In this document: positions 7,901-15,028 of the stretch, in pieces
Numbering within the stretch: the first letter of the stretch is position 1
Layout of the letters: each line of letters opens with the position of its first letter
Origin: Streptomyces sp. Je 1-369
GTDB taxonomy: Bacteria > Actinomycetota > Actinomycetes > Streptomycetales > Streptomycetaceae
Length of the DNA stretch: 64,000 bases
Assembly: GCF_026810505.1 (NCBI RefSeq)
Contig: NZ_CP101750.1
Location: 7,428,515-7,492,514, forward strand
Reading direction: 5' to 3'
Notes under the pieces: generated by a model
Databases searched by the model: none
Told to the model about the DNA's origin: nothing
The model's input: only the letters and a program-made list of their open reading frames with translations
Translations under genes and position numbers: made by a program

Positions 7901-9022
7901 TCAACGACCCCCGAACGTATAGCCCTTGCGGCGCATCAGGCCGATGAACACCGGCACCCCGACGAGCGCCGTGATGACACCGAGCGGCAGCTCGCGCGGA
8001 GCGACCACGGTGCGCGACAGCAGATCCACCCAGACCATGAAGACCGCCCCGGCCAGCGGGGCGACGGCGAGCACGCGGGCGTGGGTGGCACCGACCACCA
8101 TCCGCACCAGGTGCGGCATGACGAGTCCCACGAAGCTGATGGCGCCGCTGACGGCCACCATCACGCCGGTGATCAGGGAGACGACGACGAGCAGCGACTT
8201 GCGGTGCCGGTCGGGGCTGACGCCCAGGCTGGACGCCGTCTCGTCGCCCAGCGCGAGGACGTCGAGGGCCCTGCTGCAGCGGTACAGCACGGCGAGGCCG
8301 AGAAGGACGGCCGCCGCGACGACGGGCAGCGCGCCCCAGCTCGCGGCGCCGAAGCTGCCCATCGTCCAGTACAGGACCATCGACGTCGCCTCGCTGTCCG
8401 GCGCGAAGTAGATGATCACGCTCATCACGGCCTGGAACCCGAGGGACATCGCCACACCCGTCAGGACGAGTCGCAGCGGCGAGAGCGCGCCGCCGCTGGA
8501 GGAGGCGACGTACACGAGGAACGAGGCCACGAGCGCGCCGACGAACGCCCCCGCGGACACGGCGTACACGCCGAGCGCGGCGAGTCCCCCGGTGACCGTG
8601 ACGCCGACCGCGCCGACCGACGCGCCCGAGGAGACCCCGAGCACGAAGGGGTCGGCGAGCGCGTTGCGCACCATGGCCTGGATGGCCACGCCGACGGCGC
8701 TCAGACCGGCGCCGACCAGGGCGGCGAGGAGCACGCGGGGGGTGCGGATCTGCCAGATGATCTGGTACGTCGTCGTCTCGTCGGCGTCGACGCGGCCGCC
8801 GGTGAGGGCGGCCCAGATGAGGCGGGCGGTGTCGGCGGGCGTGACGACGGCGGCGCCCAGGCCGATGGCCACGACGACGGAGGCCAGCAGGAGGACGAAC
8901 AGGACGAGGCAGGTGAGGACGAGGACCTTGGGGGAGGCGAGTCGCTCTCGCAGGCCGGTGGGGGAGGGCGTGTCGGTGCGGCCCTCGGTGGGGCTGCCGA
9001 GGTCGGCAGTGCGGGTGCTCAC
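7901..9022 (-). CDS. Metallophore ABC transporter permease (FecCD family)
   Basis: A 373-residue integral membrane protein of the FecCD/BtuC family with about ten hydrophobic segments. Diagnostic segments are visible: RTPRVLLAALVGAGLSAVGVAIQAMVRNALADP, the coupling-helix region around LGDETASSLGV and the conserved FVGLVMPHLVR near the C-terminus. A single permease gene implies a homodimer, as in BtuC. The GTG start overlaps the stop of the MFS gene (GTGA at 9019-9022). It is part of the operon beginning at 12209. Confidence 0.92.
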   Translation of the reverse strand: MSTRTADLGSPTEGRTDTPSPTGLRERLASPKVLVLTCLVLFVLLLASVVVAIGLGAAVVTPADTARLIWAALTGGRVDADETTTYQIIWQIRTPRVLLAALVGAGLSAVGVAIQAMVRNALADPFVLGVSSGASVGAVGVTVTGGLAALGVYAVSAGAFVGALVASFLVYVASSSGGALSPLRLVLTGVAMSLGFQAVMSVIIYFAPDSEATSMVLYWTMGSFGAASWGALPVVAAAVLLGLAVLYRCSRALDVLALGDETASSLGVSPDRHRKSLLVVVSLITGVMVAVSGAISFVGLVMPHLVRMVVGATHARVLAVAPLAGAVFMVWVDLLSRTVVAPRELPLGVITALVGVPVFIGLMRRKGYTFGGR

Positions 9023-10347
9023 GGGGTGCTCTCCTTGTCCTCGGCCGCCCGGTTCTTGCCCTCGTCCACCGGGCCCTGGCCCTCGTCCGCCCGGTTGGCC
9101 CGCACGACGAGCACCGCCGCCCCCAGCGCCGCCACGACCAGCGCGCCGAAGACCGCGGCCGTGCCGGGGTAGCCCGCGAGGCCGAGGCCCGCGCCGCCGA
9201 GCGCCGCGCCGGCGAACACGCCGAGGCTCTGGCCCGCCGCGTTGAGGCTCAGCGCCGAGCCGCGCAGCGTCGTGCCGCACCGCCGCACGATGAGGCTGAC
9301 GACGCACGCCGCGACGACGGCGTGGCTCGCCGCGTGCAGCGCGGTCATGGCGAGGGCGAGCGGCAGCCAGTGCGTGAAGTAGAAGCCCACGACCGAGACG
9401 AGCGCGGCGACCAGCCCGGCGGCGAGCACGCGTGCCGTGCCGACGCGCGGTGCGGCGGAGTTGGTGAGCCGCCCGGTGAGGAGGTTGCTGACGAAGAACG
9501 CCGCGCCGCTCAGCGTCCACACGAACGCGAAGAGCCCGGCGTCGAGGTCGAACCGCTCCTCGTAGAAGGCCGCGAGGTACGACAGGTAGCCCATGAACAC
9601 CGCGGTGCGCAGGAAGCCGATCAGCAGCAGCGGCACCACACCGCGCACGGCGGCCAGCGCCCTGAACGAGGCGAGGTAGCCGAGGCGCGGCCCGTCCGGG
9701 ACGGCTCCGTCGCCCTGGTCCGCGTGCCGCCCGCGCCGTGCCACGAAGACAGCGGCGAGCAGCAGCGCCACCACGGTCACCCCGAGCAGGTCGCCCTGCC
9801 AGCCCCAGAACAGCGCGGGCAGCGCGATGACCGGGGCGGCGAGCATGGCGGTCATGGAGGTGGTGGCCGTGACGAGGGTCGCGGCGCGCCCGGCGGCCTT
9901 GCCGGTGCCGAAGCGGTCGGCGGCCGCGGCGGTGAGCGCCGGGTTCAGTACGGCCGTACTGGCGCCGACGAGCAGGCAGAACACGGCGAGCAGGAGGAAG
10001 TCCCCACTGGCGCCGAGCGCGGCGGAGGCACCGAGTGCGACGAGCGCTCCCGCGGCCGCCCACTCCCTGGGCACCCGGTCGATGACCGGGGCGAGCGCGG
10101 TGCCGACCAGCAGGGCGGCGAGCCCGCCGAGCCCGCGCAGGCCGCCCATCGCCGCGACGCTGCTGCCCGCCTCGTCGGCGATGGGCACGAGGTACGTGCT
10201 GAAGACGGTGAACGGCAGGAGGCCGACCGCCGAGGCGAGCAGGACGGGCCAGAGCGTGCGCGCCATGCGCAGATCGCCCGGCAGCGCGTCCTCCTCGCTC
10301 GGGTCGGCGCTGCCCTTCGTACCGTCCTTGGTGGCGTCGACGCTCAC
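9019..10347 (-). CDS. MFS transporter, candidate metallophore exporter
   Basis: A 442-residue major facilitator protein with about twelve hydrophobic segments. A loop after helix 6 contains RRGRHADQGDGAVPDGPRL, typical of the central cytoplasmic loop. The GTG start overlaps the stop of the DUF364 gene and its own stop overlaps the permease start, so it is locked into the same translation unit as the importer. MFS proteins encoded with metallophore biosynthesis genes are usually exporters of the free ligand, and I infer that here. Export of excess metal or precursor is an alternative. The last 25 residues are charged and probably disordered. Confidence 0.88.
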   Translation of the reverse strand: MSVDATKDGTKGSADPSEEDALPGDLRMARTLWPVLLASAVGLLPFTVFSTYLVPIADEAGSSVAAMGGLRGLGGLAALLVGTALAPVIDRVPREWAAAGALVALGASAALGASGDFLLLAVFCLLVGASTAVLNPALTAAAADRFGTGKAAGRAATLVTATTSMTAMLAAPVIALPALFWGWQGDLLGVTVVALLLAAVFVARRGRHADQGDGAVPDGPRLGYLASFRALAAVRGVVPLLLIGFLRTAVFMGYLSYLAAFYEERFDLDAGLFAFVWTLSGAAFFVSNLLTGRLTNSAAPRVGTARVLAAGLVAALVSVVGFYFTHWLPLALAMTALHAASHAVVAACVVSLIVRRCGTTLRGSALSLNAAGQSLGVFAGAALGGAGLGLAGYPGTAAVFGALVVAALGAAVLVVRANRADEGQGPVDEGKNRAAEDKESTP

Positions 10348-11183
10348 GCTGCCGCTCCGTCCGACGCGAGGGCGGCGCGGTAGCGGTACATGGGCGTGGC
10401 GTCCGCGCTGAACTGGGAGAACGTGAACGGCTCCGCGTTCAGGGCGGTGACGCCCGCGCCGAGGAAGGCGCGGGCGACGGCGCTGCCGCTCTGCGCGTAG
10501 ACGACGAGCGGCACGCCGTGTTCGACGCAGTGCCGCAGGATCAGGTCGAACGTGCCGTTGCTGAGCGTCATGCCGGTGGCGACCACGGTGTCGGCCTGCG
10601 CGAGCACCTCGGTCATGTCGTCGGAGACGGGCTCGCCCCACGCCGTGGTGCGCAGGTTCAGGTCGCAGGGCAGGCAGATGCCGCCCCGCTCGCGTATCGC
10701 CGCGACGAGCGGGTTGACCACGCCGATCAGGGCGACGCGCGCGCCGGGTTCGATGTCGAGGAGCCCGGCGACGGCGGCGTCGCGGGCCTCGGCGCGCTCC
10801 TCGGGCGTGCCGGTCGGGAGCATGACGCGCTCGGCGTCGTCGGCGTCGCGGTGCGGGCGTACCCGCGCGAAGTAGGCGTCGAGCGCGGCGGTCCGCACGG
10901 GCGCCGCTTCGTCGCGCAGCAGCTTGTCCAGGGAGTGGCCCGAGGCGTTCTCGCAGAAGCCCGGGGCGAGTTCGCCCGCCTCGAAGGAGCAGGCGCCGAA
11001 GGAGTCGCCGACGCGGAGCAGCAGGTAGTGGTTGTGGTACGTGACGTCGCCGCCGGCGAGCCGCGTGGTGTTGTAGAGCCAGAACGCGCTGGTGACGGTG
11101 AGGTCGGCCGGGTCGGGGCCGTGGGCGCCCGCGAGGACGGCGTCGGTGAGCTCGGCGACGGTCTGGGGTGGGGTGTGCGGCAT
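10344..11183 (-). CDS. DUF364 (putative heavy-metal chelation) protein
   Basis: A 279-residue protein whose C-terminal half matches the DUF364 Rossmann-like domain: GARVALIGVVNPLV, the strongly conserved-type ADTVVATGMTLSNGTFDLIL and VYAQSGSAVARAFLGAGV. The N-terminal half fits the DUF4213-type cap that accompanies it. Structural work on the founding member of this family proposed a metal-chelation or small-molecule role, but no reaction is established to my knowledge. Here the gene sits between a PLP ligase-like enzyme and an MFS exporter behind a Zur box, which fits a step in metallophore assembly. The start ATG at 11183 follows AGGGAA by about 6 bases. Confidence 0.8.
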   Translation of the reverse strand: MPHTPPQTVAELTDAVLAGAHGPDPADLTVTSAFWLYNTTRLAGGDVTYHNHYLLLRVGDSFGACSFEAGELAPGFCENASGHSLDKLLRDEAAPVRTAALDAYFARVRPHRDADDAERVMLPTGTPEERAEARDAAVAGLLDIEPGARVALIGVVNPLVAAIRERGGICLPCDLNLRTTAWGEPVSDDMTEVLAQADTVVATGMTLSNGTFDLILRHCVEHGVPLVVYAQSGSAVARAFLGAGVTALNAEPFTFSQFSADATPMYRYRAALASDGAAA

Positions 11184-11213
11184 GTGTGTTCCCTAGGGGG
11201 CTTCAGTGGGGGT

Positions 11214-12209
11214 TCAGGAGGGGGTGGCGGCGGGCCAGGCCGTCGTGGACCAGGGGTGTTTGAGCTGGTCCAGGGAGGTGATCTCGTGCGGCTTCAACGT
11301 GTCGATGTCCAGGGCCTGTTCGTGCTGTGCGTAGGCGCTCTCGACGTAGCGGTGGCCGGTGTCGGCGGCGATGAAGACGTACGTGCGCGTGTCGTCCCTG
11401 CGCCGCTCCCACAGGGCGGTGAGGTAGGCGGCGCCCGCCGAGAGCCCGGCGAAGATGCCGCTGGTGCGCAGCAGGGAGACGGCGCCCGACACGGCGCTCT
11501 CGAAGTTCACCCAGTGCACGCGGTCGTACAGCTCGTGCCGTACGTTGCGGAACTCGATGGCGCTGCCGATCCCCGCGATGATCATGTCGGGGTCCGCGAC
11601 GTGCTCCGAGCCGAAGGTGACGCTGCCGAAGGGCTGCACGCCGACGAGTGACACGTCGCGCCCGGCCTCGCGCAGATAGGTGGCGAGGGCGCCGGTGGAG
11701 GCGCCCGAGCCCACGCCGCCGACCAGCGCGAGCGGCCCGGTCGGCAGGTCCTTGTCCAGCTCCGCGGCGACGTCCTGGTAGCCGAGGTAGTGGATGTCGT
11801 CGTGGTACTGCCGCATCCAGTGGTACGAGGGGTTCTCCGCCAGGATCTCGGCGATGCGCCGCACCCTCAACTCCTGGTCCAGGCGCAGGTTCTGGGAGGG
11901 CGCGACCTGCTCCAGCGTGGCGCCGAGTATCTCCAGCTGCACGCGGGTCGAGCGGTCGACGGTGGTGGAGCCGACGATGTGGCACTTCATGCCGTACCGG
12001 TGGCAGGCGAGCGCGAGGGCCTGGGCGTAGATGCCGCTGGAGCTGTCGATGAGGGTGTCGCCGGGGCGGACGGCGCCGGAGTCGAGCAGGTGCCGGACGG
12101 CGCCGAGGGCCGAGTAGATCTTCATGGTCTCGAAGCGGAGACAGGCCAGATCCGGTGCGAGGGATATGAGATCGGGTTTCTTCACCGCTTCGGCGATGTG
12201 TGCGTGCAT
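11214..12209 (-). CDS. Cysteine-synthase-fold PLP enzyme (SbnA-like), candidate metallophore biosynthesis
   Basis: A 331-residue fold-type II PLP enzyme. Family landmarks are visible: a lysine in FETMKIYSALG at the Schiff-base position, the phosphate-binding loop GSGASTG and GLSAGAA near the C-terminus. The substrate-carboxylate loop, TSGNTG in cysteine synthases, reads SSSGIY here, so the substrate probably differs from O-acetylserine. SbnA of the staphyloferrin B pathway is a known relative that uses O-phosphoserine for beta-replacement. The neighbouring divergent kinase could supply such a phosphorylated amino acid. ATG at 12209 lies behind a G-rich ribosome binding site; the Zur box is 97 bases upstream. 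First gene of the leftward operon. Confidence 0.85.
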   Translation of the reverse strand: MHAHIAEAVKKPDLISLAPDLACLRFETMKIYSALGAVRHLLDSGAVRPGDTLIDSSSGIYAQALALACHRYGMKCHIVGSTTVDRSTRVQLEILGATLEQVAPSQNLRLDQELRVRRIAEILAENPSYHWMRQYHDDIHYLGYQDVAAELDKDLPTGPLALVGGVGSGASTGALATYLREAGRDVSLVGVQPFGSVTFGSEHVADPDMIIAGIGSAIEFRNVRHELYDRVHWVNFESAVSGAVSLLRTSGIFAGLSAGAAYLTALWERRRDDTRTYVFIAADTGHRYVESAYAQHEQALDIDTLKPHEITSLDQLKHPWSTTAWPAATPS

Positions 12210-12305
12210 GACAGAAATCCCCCCGTAGGGACGTAGGGACGTAGGGCGAGAAGGCCGGGAGGGGTGACGGAGCGGACTCCGGAACGCCGAGAGCATCACA
12301 CTAGA

Positions 12306-12320
12306 TGAAAATGATTGTCA
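12306..12320. promoter_or_regulatory. Zur box between the divergent metallophore operons
   Basis: TGAAAATGATTGTCA is a 7-1-7 palindrome with one mismatch. It agrees with the Streptomyces Zur consensus TGAAAATGATTTTCA at 14 of 15 positions, as I recall that consensus. It lies midway between the PLP-enzyme start (12209) and the kinase start (12395), so one repressor dimer pair could silence both operons when zinc is plentiful. It is the only such site I could find in the window. Confidence 0.82.
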
Positions 12321-12394
12321 AGACCGGGTAAGGTCGGCACACTGGTCCGCGCGGAGCGCCGTGCCGTGTGCGCCGCGATGTCGAGAGGAGTTGC

Positions 12395-13408
12395 GTGAAG
12401 CTGATCCAGGAGGCCGGAACCCGGCCTCGCCCGCCGCACCGAGGTACGCCCGCGACCGGGGTCGGCACCGCCTTCGGTACCTTCGGCGAGCTGCTCCAGG
12501 GGGTGCTGCCGGAAGAGGGCGGCGACTTCCTCGTGACGCTCCCCGTCGCCCGCTGGACGATGGCCACGTTCCGGCAGGGGTCCGCGTCGGGCGAGCTCGA
12601 AGTCCGGCCCGCGCACAAGACGAAGGCGCTGCGACTCGCGCGCATGATCGCCGAACCGGCGCACGCGAGGCGGCCCGGGCGCCCGCCCGGCGGCGTGCTC
12701 ACCGTCAGCAGCGTCATCCCGGAGGGCAAGGGCCTCGCCAGCTCCTCCGCCGACCTCGTCGCCACCGCGCGGGCGGTCGGCCGGGCCCTCGGCGTCCCGA
12801 TGCCGCCCGCCAGGATCGAACGGCTGCTGGCCCGCATCGAACCCACCGACGGCGTGCTCTACCCCGCGATCGTCGCCTACCACCACCGCAGCGTCCGGCT
12901 CCGCGCCGTCCTCGGCTCACTGCCCGCCATGGCGGTCGTCGGCATCGATGAGGGCGGCTCGGTGGACACGGTGGACTTCAACCGCATCCCCAAACCGTTC
13001 ACGACCGCCGACCGGCACGCCTACGCCGATCTGCTCGAACGGCTCACCGTCGCGGTGCGCGGCCACGACCTGGCGGAGGTGGGGCGGATCGCCACACGCA
13101 GCGCCCTGATGAACCAGACCCTGCGCCACAAGGCGTCGTTGGAGCCCATGCGCGAGATCTGCCGAGAGGTCGGCGGCCTCGGCGTCGCGGTCGGGCACAG
13201 CGGTACGACGTCGGGGATCCTGCTCGACGCCACGGACCCCGCGTACACGCGCCGCGTGACGGCGGCGGCGCAGGCGTGCGAGGAGCTGACGAGCAGGGGG
13301 GCGGGCGGGGGATCGGGCGGCGTGTCGGTCTACCGGACGCTGAGCTTCGGCTCCGTACCCACGCGGCCTTCTCTCCCCGCGCTGTCCGCCCTCGGGGAGG
13401 TCCCGTGA
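12395..13408 (+). CDS. GHMP-superfamily kinase, PduX-like (L-threonine or related amino-acid kinase)
   Basis: A 337-residue kinase with the GHMP ATP-binding motif PEGKGLASSSADL (residues 109-121) and an N-terminal GTFGELLQG that corresponds to the GTCGELVQG-type motif of PduX threonine kinases. A C-terminal VGHSGTTSGILLD matches the third GHMP motif. PduX makes L-threonine O-3-phosphate in cobalamin assembly, but no other cobalamin gene is nearby. Divergence from an SbnA-like enzyme across a Zur box suggests that the phosphorylated amino acid feeds metallophore synthesis. GTG at 12395 has GAGGAG 5 bases upstream. The stop overlaps the start of the Fur-family gene. Confidence 0.8.
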   Translation: MKLIQEAGTRPRPPHRGTPATGVGTAFGTFGELLQGVLPEEGGDFLVTLPVARWTMATFRQGSASGELEVRPAHKTKALRLARMIAEPAHARRPGRPPGGVLTVSSVIPEGKGLASSSADLVATARAVGRALGVPMPPARIERLLARIEPTDGVLYPAIVAYHHRSVRLRAVLGSLPAMAVVGIDEGGSVDTVDFNRIPKPFTTADRHAYADLLERLTVAVRGHDLAEVGRIATRSALMNQTLRHKASLEPMREICREVGGLGVAVGHSGTTSGILLDATDPAYTRRVTAAAQACEELTSRGAGGGSGGVSVYRTLSFGSVPTRPSLPALSALGEVP

Positions 13409-13893
13409 CCGGCGTGGCGGAGGGGATGCGCAGGACCCGCCGGCGTGCCGCCGTCCTCGAAACCCTCGGCAGCCGCGCCGAGTTCGTCTCCGCGCAGGAG
13501 CTGCACGCCCTGCTCGCGGTCTCCGGCCGGGCGGTCGGCCTCACCACCGTCTACCGCGCGCTGCGCGAACTGGACCGTGCCGGTCTCGTCGACGTCGTAC
13601 GCGACGAGACCGGCGAACGGCTCTACCTGCGGCGCCCCACCGACGAACATCGTCACTACCTCATCTGCCGCGACTGCGGCCGCAGCCGTCCGGTGGACGC
13701 GGGCGCCGTCGAGGTGTGGGCGGACGGCCTGGCGGAGGCGACGGGCTTCGCCGAACTCGAGCACACGCTCGAACTCAGCTTGTTCTTTATGGTCAGCGGG
13801 GTCTGCGGCTCGTGCCGCTCCGCTCAACTGTGCACGCCGAGGCCGGACAGGCCCGGCGCGAGCTCGGGGCGCAGTACGAGGTCCTCGTCGTAG
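13405..13893 (+). CDS. zur: Fur-family metalloregulator, Zur-like
   Basis: A 162-residue Fur-superfamily repressor with a winged helix (residues about 10-75; SGRAVGLTTVYRALREL) and metal sites: His82, His84 and the two CxxC pairs Cys88/Cys91 and Cys134/Cys137 expected to hold structural zinc. The pattern HYLICRDCG followed by VEVWADGLAEATGF resembles actinobacterial Zur more than Fur or Nur. It is translationally coupled to the kinase gene (GTGA at 13405-13408) and lies downstream of the Zur box, so it may be autoregulated. It is probably a local paralogue. The last 70 bases overlap the opposing oxidoreductase gene, giving an unusual 25-residue basic/serine tail after the final cysteine pair. 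Confidence 0.78.
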   Translation: MTGVAEGMRRTRRRAAVLETLGSRAEFVSAQELHALLAVSGRAVGLTTVYRALRELDRAGLVDVVRDETGERLYLRRPTDEHRHYLICRDCGRSRPVDAGAVEVWADGLAEATGFAELEHTLELSLFFMVSGVCGSCRSAQLCTPRPDRPGASSGRSTRSSS

Positions 13894-14600
13894 GCGCCGC
13901 CGTTCTCCTCGTGGAAGGGCAGCGGGTCGGTGCCGGGGAGGGCGCGCAGGCGCTGGCGCAGCCGTCCGGCGCTGTGCGCGTACCCGGCGTCCGTGAGCCG
14001 GTCGGCGCCGTACACGACGAAGGGTGGGAGCGCGGCCATCCCCGTGTACCAGAACGTGCCGTGCAGCAGCGGGAACAGCACCTGGTCCAGCTGGCCGTGG
14101 ATCCCGCGCGGCCCGAAGCCGGACTCGCGGGCGCCGACCGACGTGACGACGAGGGCGCGCTTGCCCGCGAGGCCCCCGTCGCCGTACCGCAGGGTCCGGC
14201 CTTCGGGCCCCTTGACGCCGAAGCCGAAGCCCTGGACGAGCACGCGGTCGAACCAGCCCTTGAGGATCGCGGGCGGCCCGAACCACCAGAGCGGGAACTG
14301 GAAGACGAGCGTGTCCGCCCAGTCGATCTTCTCCTGCTCGCGGCGCACGTCCTCGCTCAACTTCCGCTCCCTGTACGCGCGTTCCTGCTCGGAACCCACG
14401 AAGAGCCGCCGGTCGCGCGGCGGCCCCCCGAAGTCGTCGGTGAAGTCGTCGGCGTCCACCACGGCCTTCCACCCCATGCCGTACAGATCGGACGTGCGGT
14501 GCTCGTGCCCGAGCGACTCCAGCGTGCGCAGTCCCTCCGTCATGAGGGAGCCGCCCAGCGAGCGCCGGTCGGGGTGTGCGAATACCCAGAGAATCTTCAT
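13824..14600 (-). CDS. NAD(P)H oxidoreductase, flavodoxin-like fold (quinone reductase type)
   Basis: A 258-residue flavoprotein of the NQO1/KefF-like group, expected to reduce quinones or similar acceptors. The N-terminus KILWVFAHPDRRSLGGSL is the typical first strand and FMN/FAD phosphate loop; VFQFPLWWFGPPAILKGWFDRVL is the conserved flavin-binding region, followed by VVTSVGA. MKIL at 14600 is chosen since it starts the first strand, with AGGAT upstream. It converges on and overlaps the Zur-like gene by 70 bases. A 9-bp inverted repeat (14638-14672) lies just upstream and may be its operator. Confidence 0.85.
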   Translation of the reverse strand: MKILWVFAHPDRRSLGGSLMTEGLRTLESLGHEHRTSDLYGMGWKAVVDADDFTDDFGGPPRDRRLFVGSEQERAYRERKLSEDVRREQEKIDWADTLVFQFPLWWFGPPAILKGWFDRVLVQGFGFGVKGPEGRTLRYGDGGLAGKRALVVTSVGARESGFGPRGIHGQLDQVLFPLLHGTFWYTGMAALPPFVVYGADRLTDAGYAHSAGRLRQRLRALPGTDPLPFHEENGGAYDEDLVLRPELAPGLSGLGVHS

Positions 14601-14637
14601 GCGTCGATCCTGTGCCGCGGTTCCCGGCCGCATCGAG

Positions 14638-14672
14638 TGGCCAGATGGTCACGGCTCGCAAGGATCTGGCCA
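14638..14672. promoter_or_regulatory. Inverted repeat upstream of the flavodoxin-fold oxidoreductase
   Basis: TGGCCAGAT (14638-14646) and ATCTGGCCA (14664-14672) form a perfect 9-bp inverted repeat separated by 17 bases. A further GATCTGACC follows directly. It lies 38 bases upstream of the oxidoreductase start and could be an operator for a TetR- or MarR-type regulator not encoded in the window. Confidence 0.4.
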
Positions 14673-14779
14673 AGATCTGACCGAATGGCGGCCACGCGGG
14701 AACTCGCCCGGCATCGCATCCGACTCCTGGAGCGGTGCGGACCGGCCGGTCCGCGACCTCGCACGACCCGGGAGCGGTG

Positions 14780-15028
14780 ATGGCTGAGGACAGACGGCGG
14801 AGATTCGTGCCGCCGCCCGCACTCTGCGGCTTTCTGTTGCTGTTGGTGCTGGTCTTCGCCGCGTCGTACGCCGTGGGCAGGGCGGCGGGGCCGGTCGCGC
14901 CGGGCATGCACGACTCGAAGACGGGATCGGGGTCCGACACGCGGCCCGGCGGCGACGGCAGCAGTGGTGACGGCAGCAGTGGCGACGGCACCGGCGACAT
15001 GGGCGGCATGCACGGCGGAGGCCACTGA
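14780..15028 (+). CDS. Small membrane protein with Gly/Ser linker and Met/His-rich tail, copper operon
   Basis: An 82-residue protein with one strong membrane helix (about residues 14-38, ALCGFLLLLVLVFAASYAVG). It is followed by a Gly/Ser/Asp linker with GDGSSGDGSSGDG-type repeats and a C-terminal DMGGMHGGGH that could bind copper. The ATG at 14780 follows GGGAGCGGT. The stop overlaps the ATG of the copper ATPase gene (TGATG), so it is the first gene of a coupled three-gene operon. I know no named family; a copper donor or sensor role next to the pump is inferred from composition and context. Confidence 0.65.
   Translation: MAEDRRRRFVPPPALCGFLLLLVLVFAASYAVGRAAGPVAPGMHDSKTGSGSDTRPGGDGSSGDGSSGDGTGDMGGMHGGGH

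Noticed and set aside
5800-7947. Plus-strand 715-codon open frame across the lactonase end, lipoprotein and ATPase genes
   Set aside because: Antisense shadow of the ABC transporter genes; the opposite strand has clear Walker and lipobox motifs.
12395-13408. Cobalamin pathway gene (PduX) as literal function
   Set aside because: No cob/cbi gene in the window; the context is a Zur-controlled transport and PLP-enzyme cluster.
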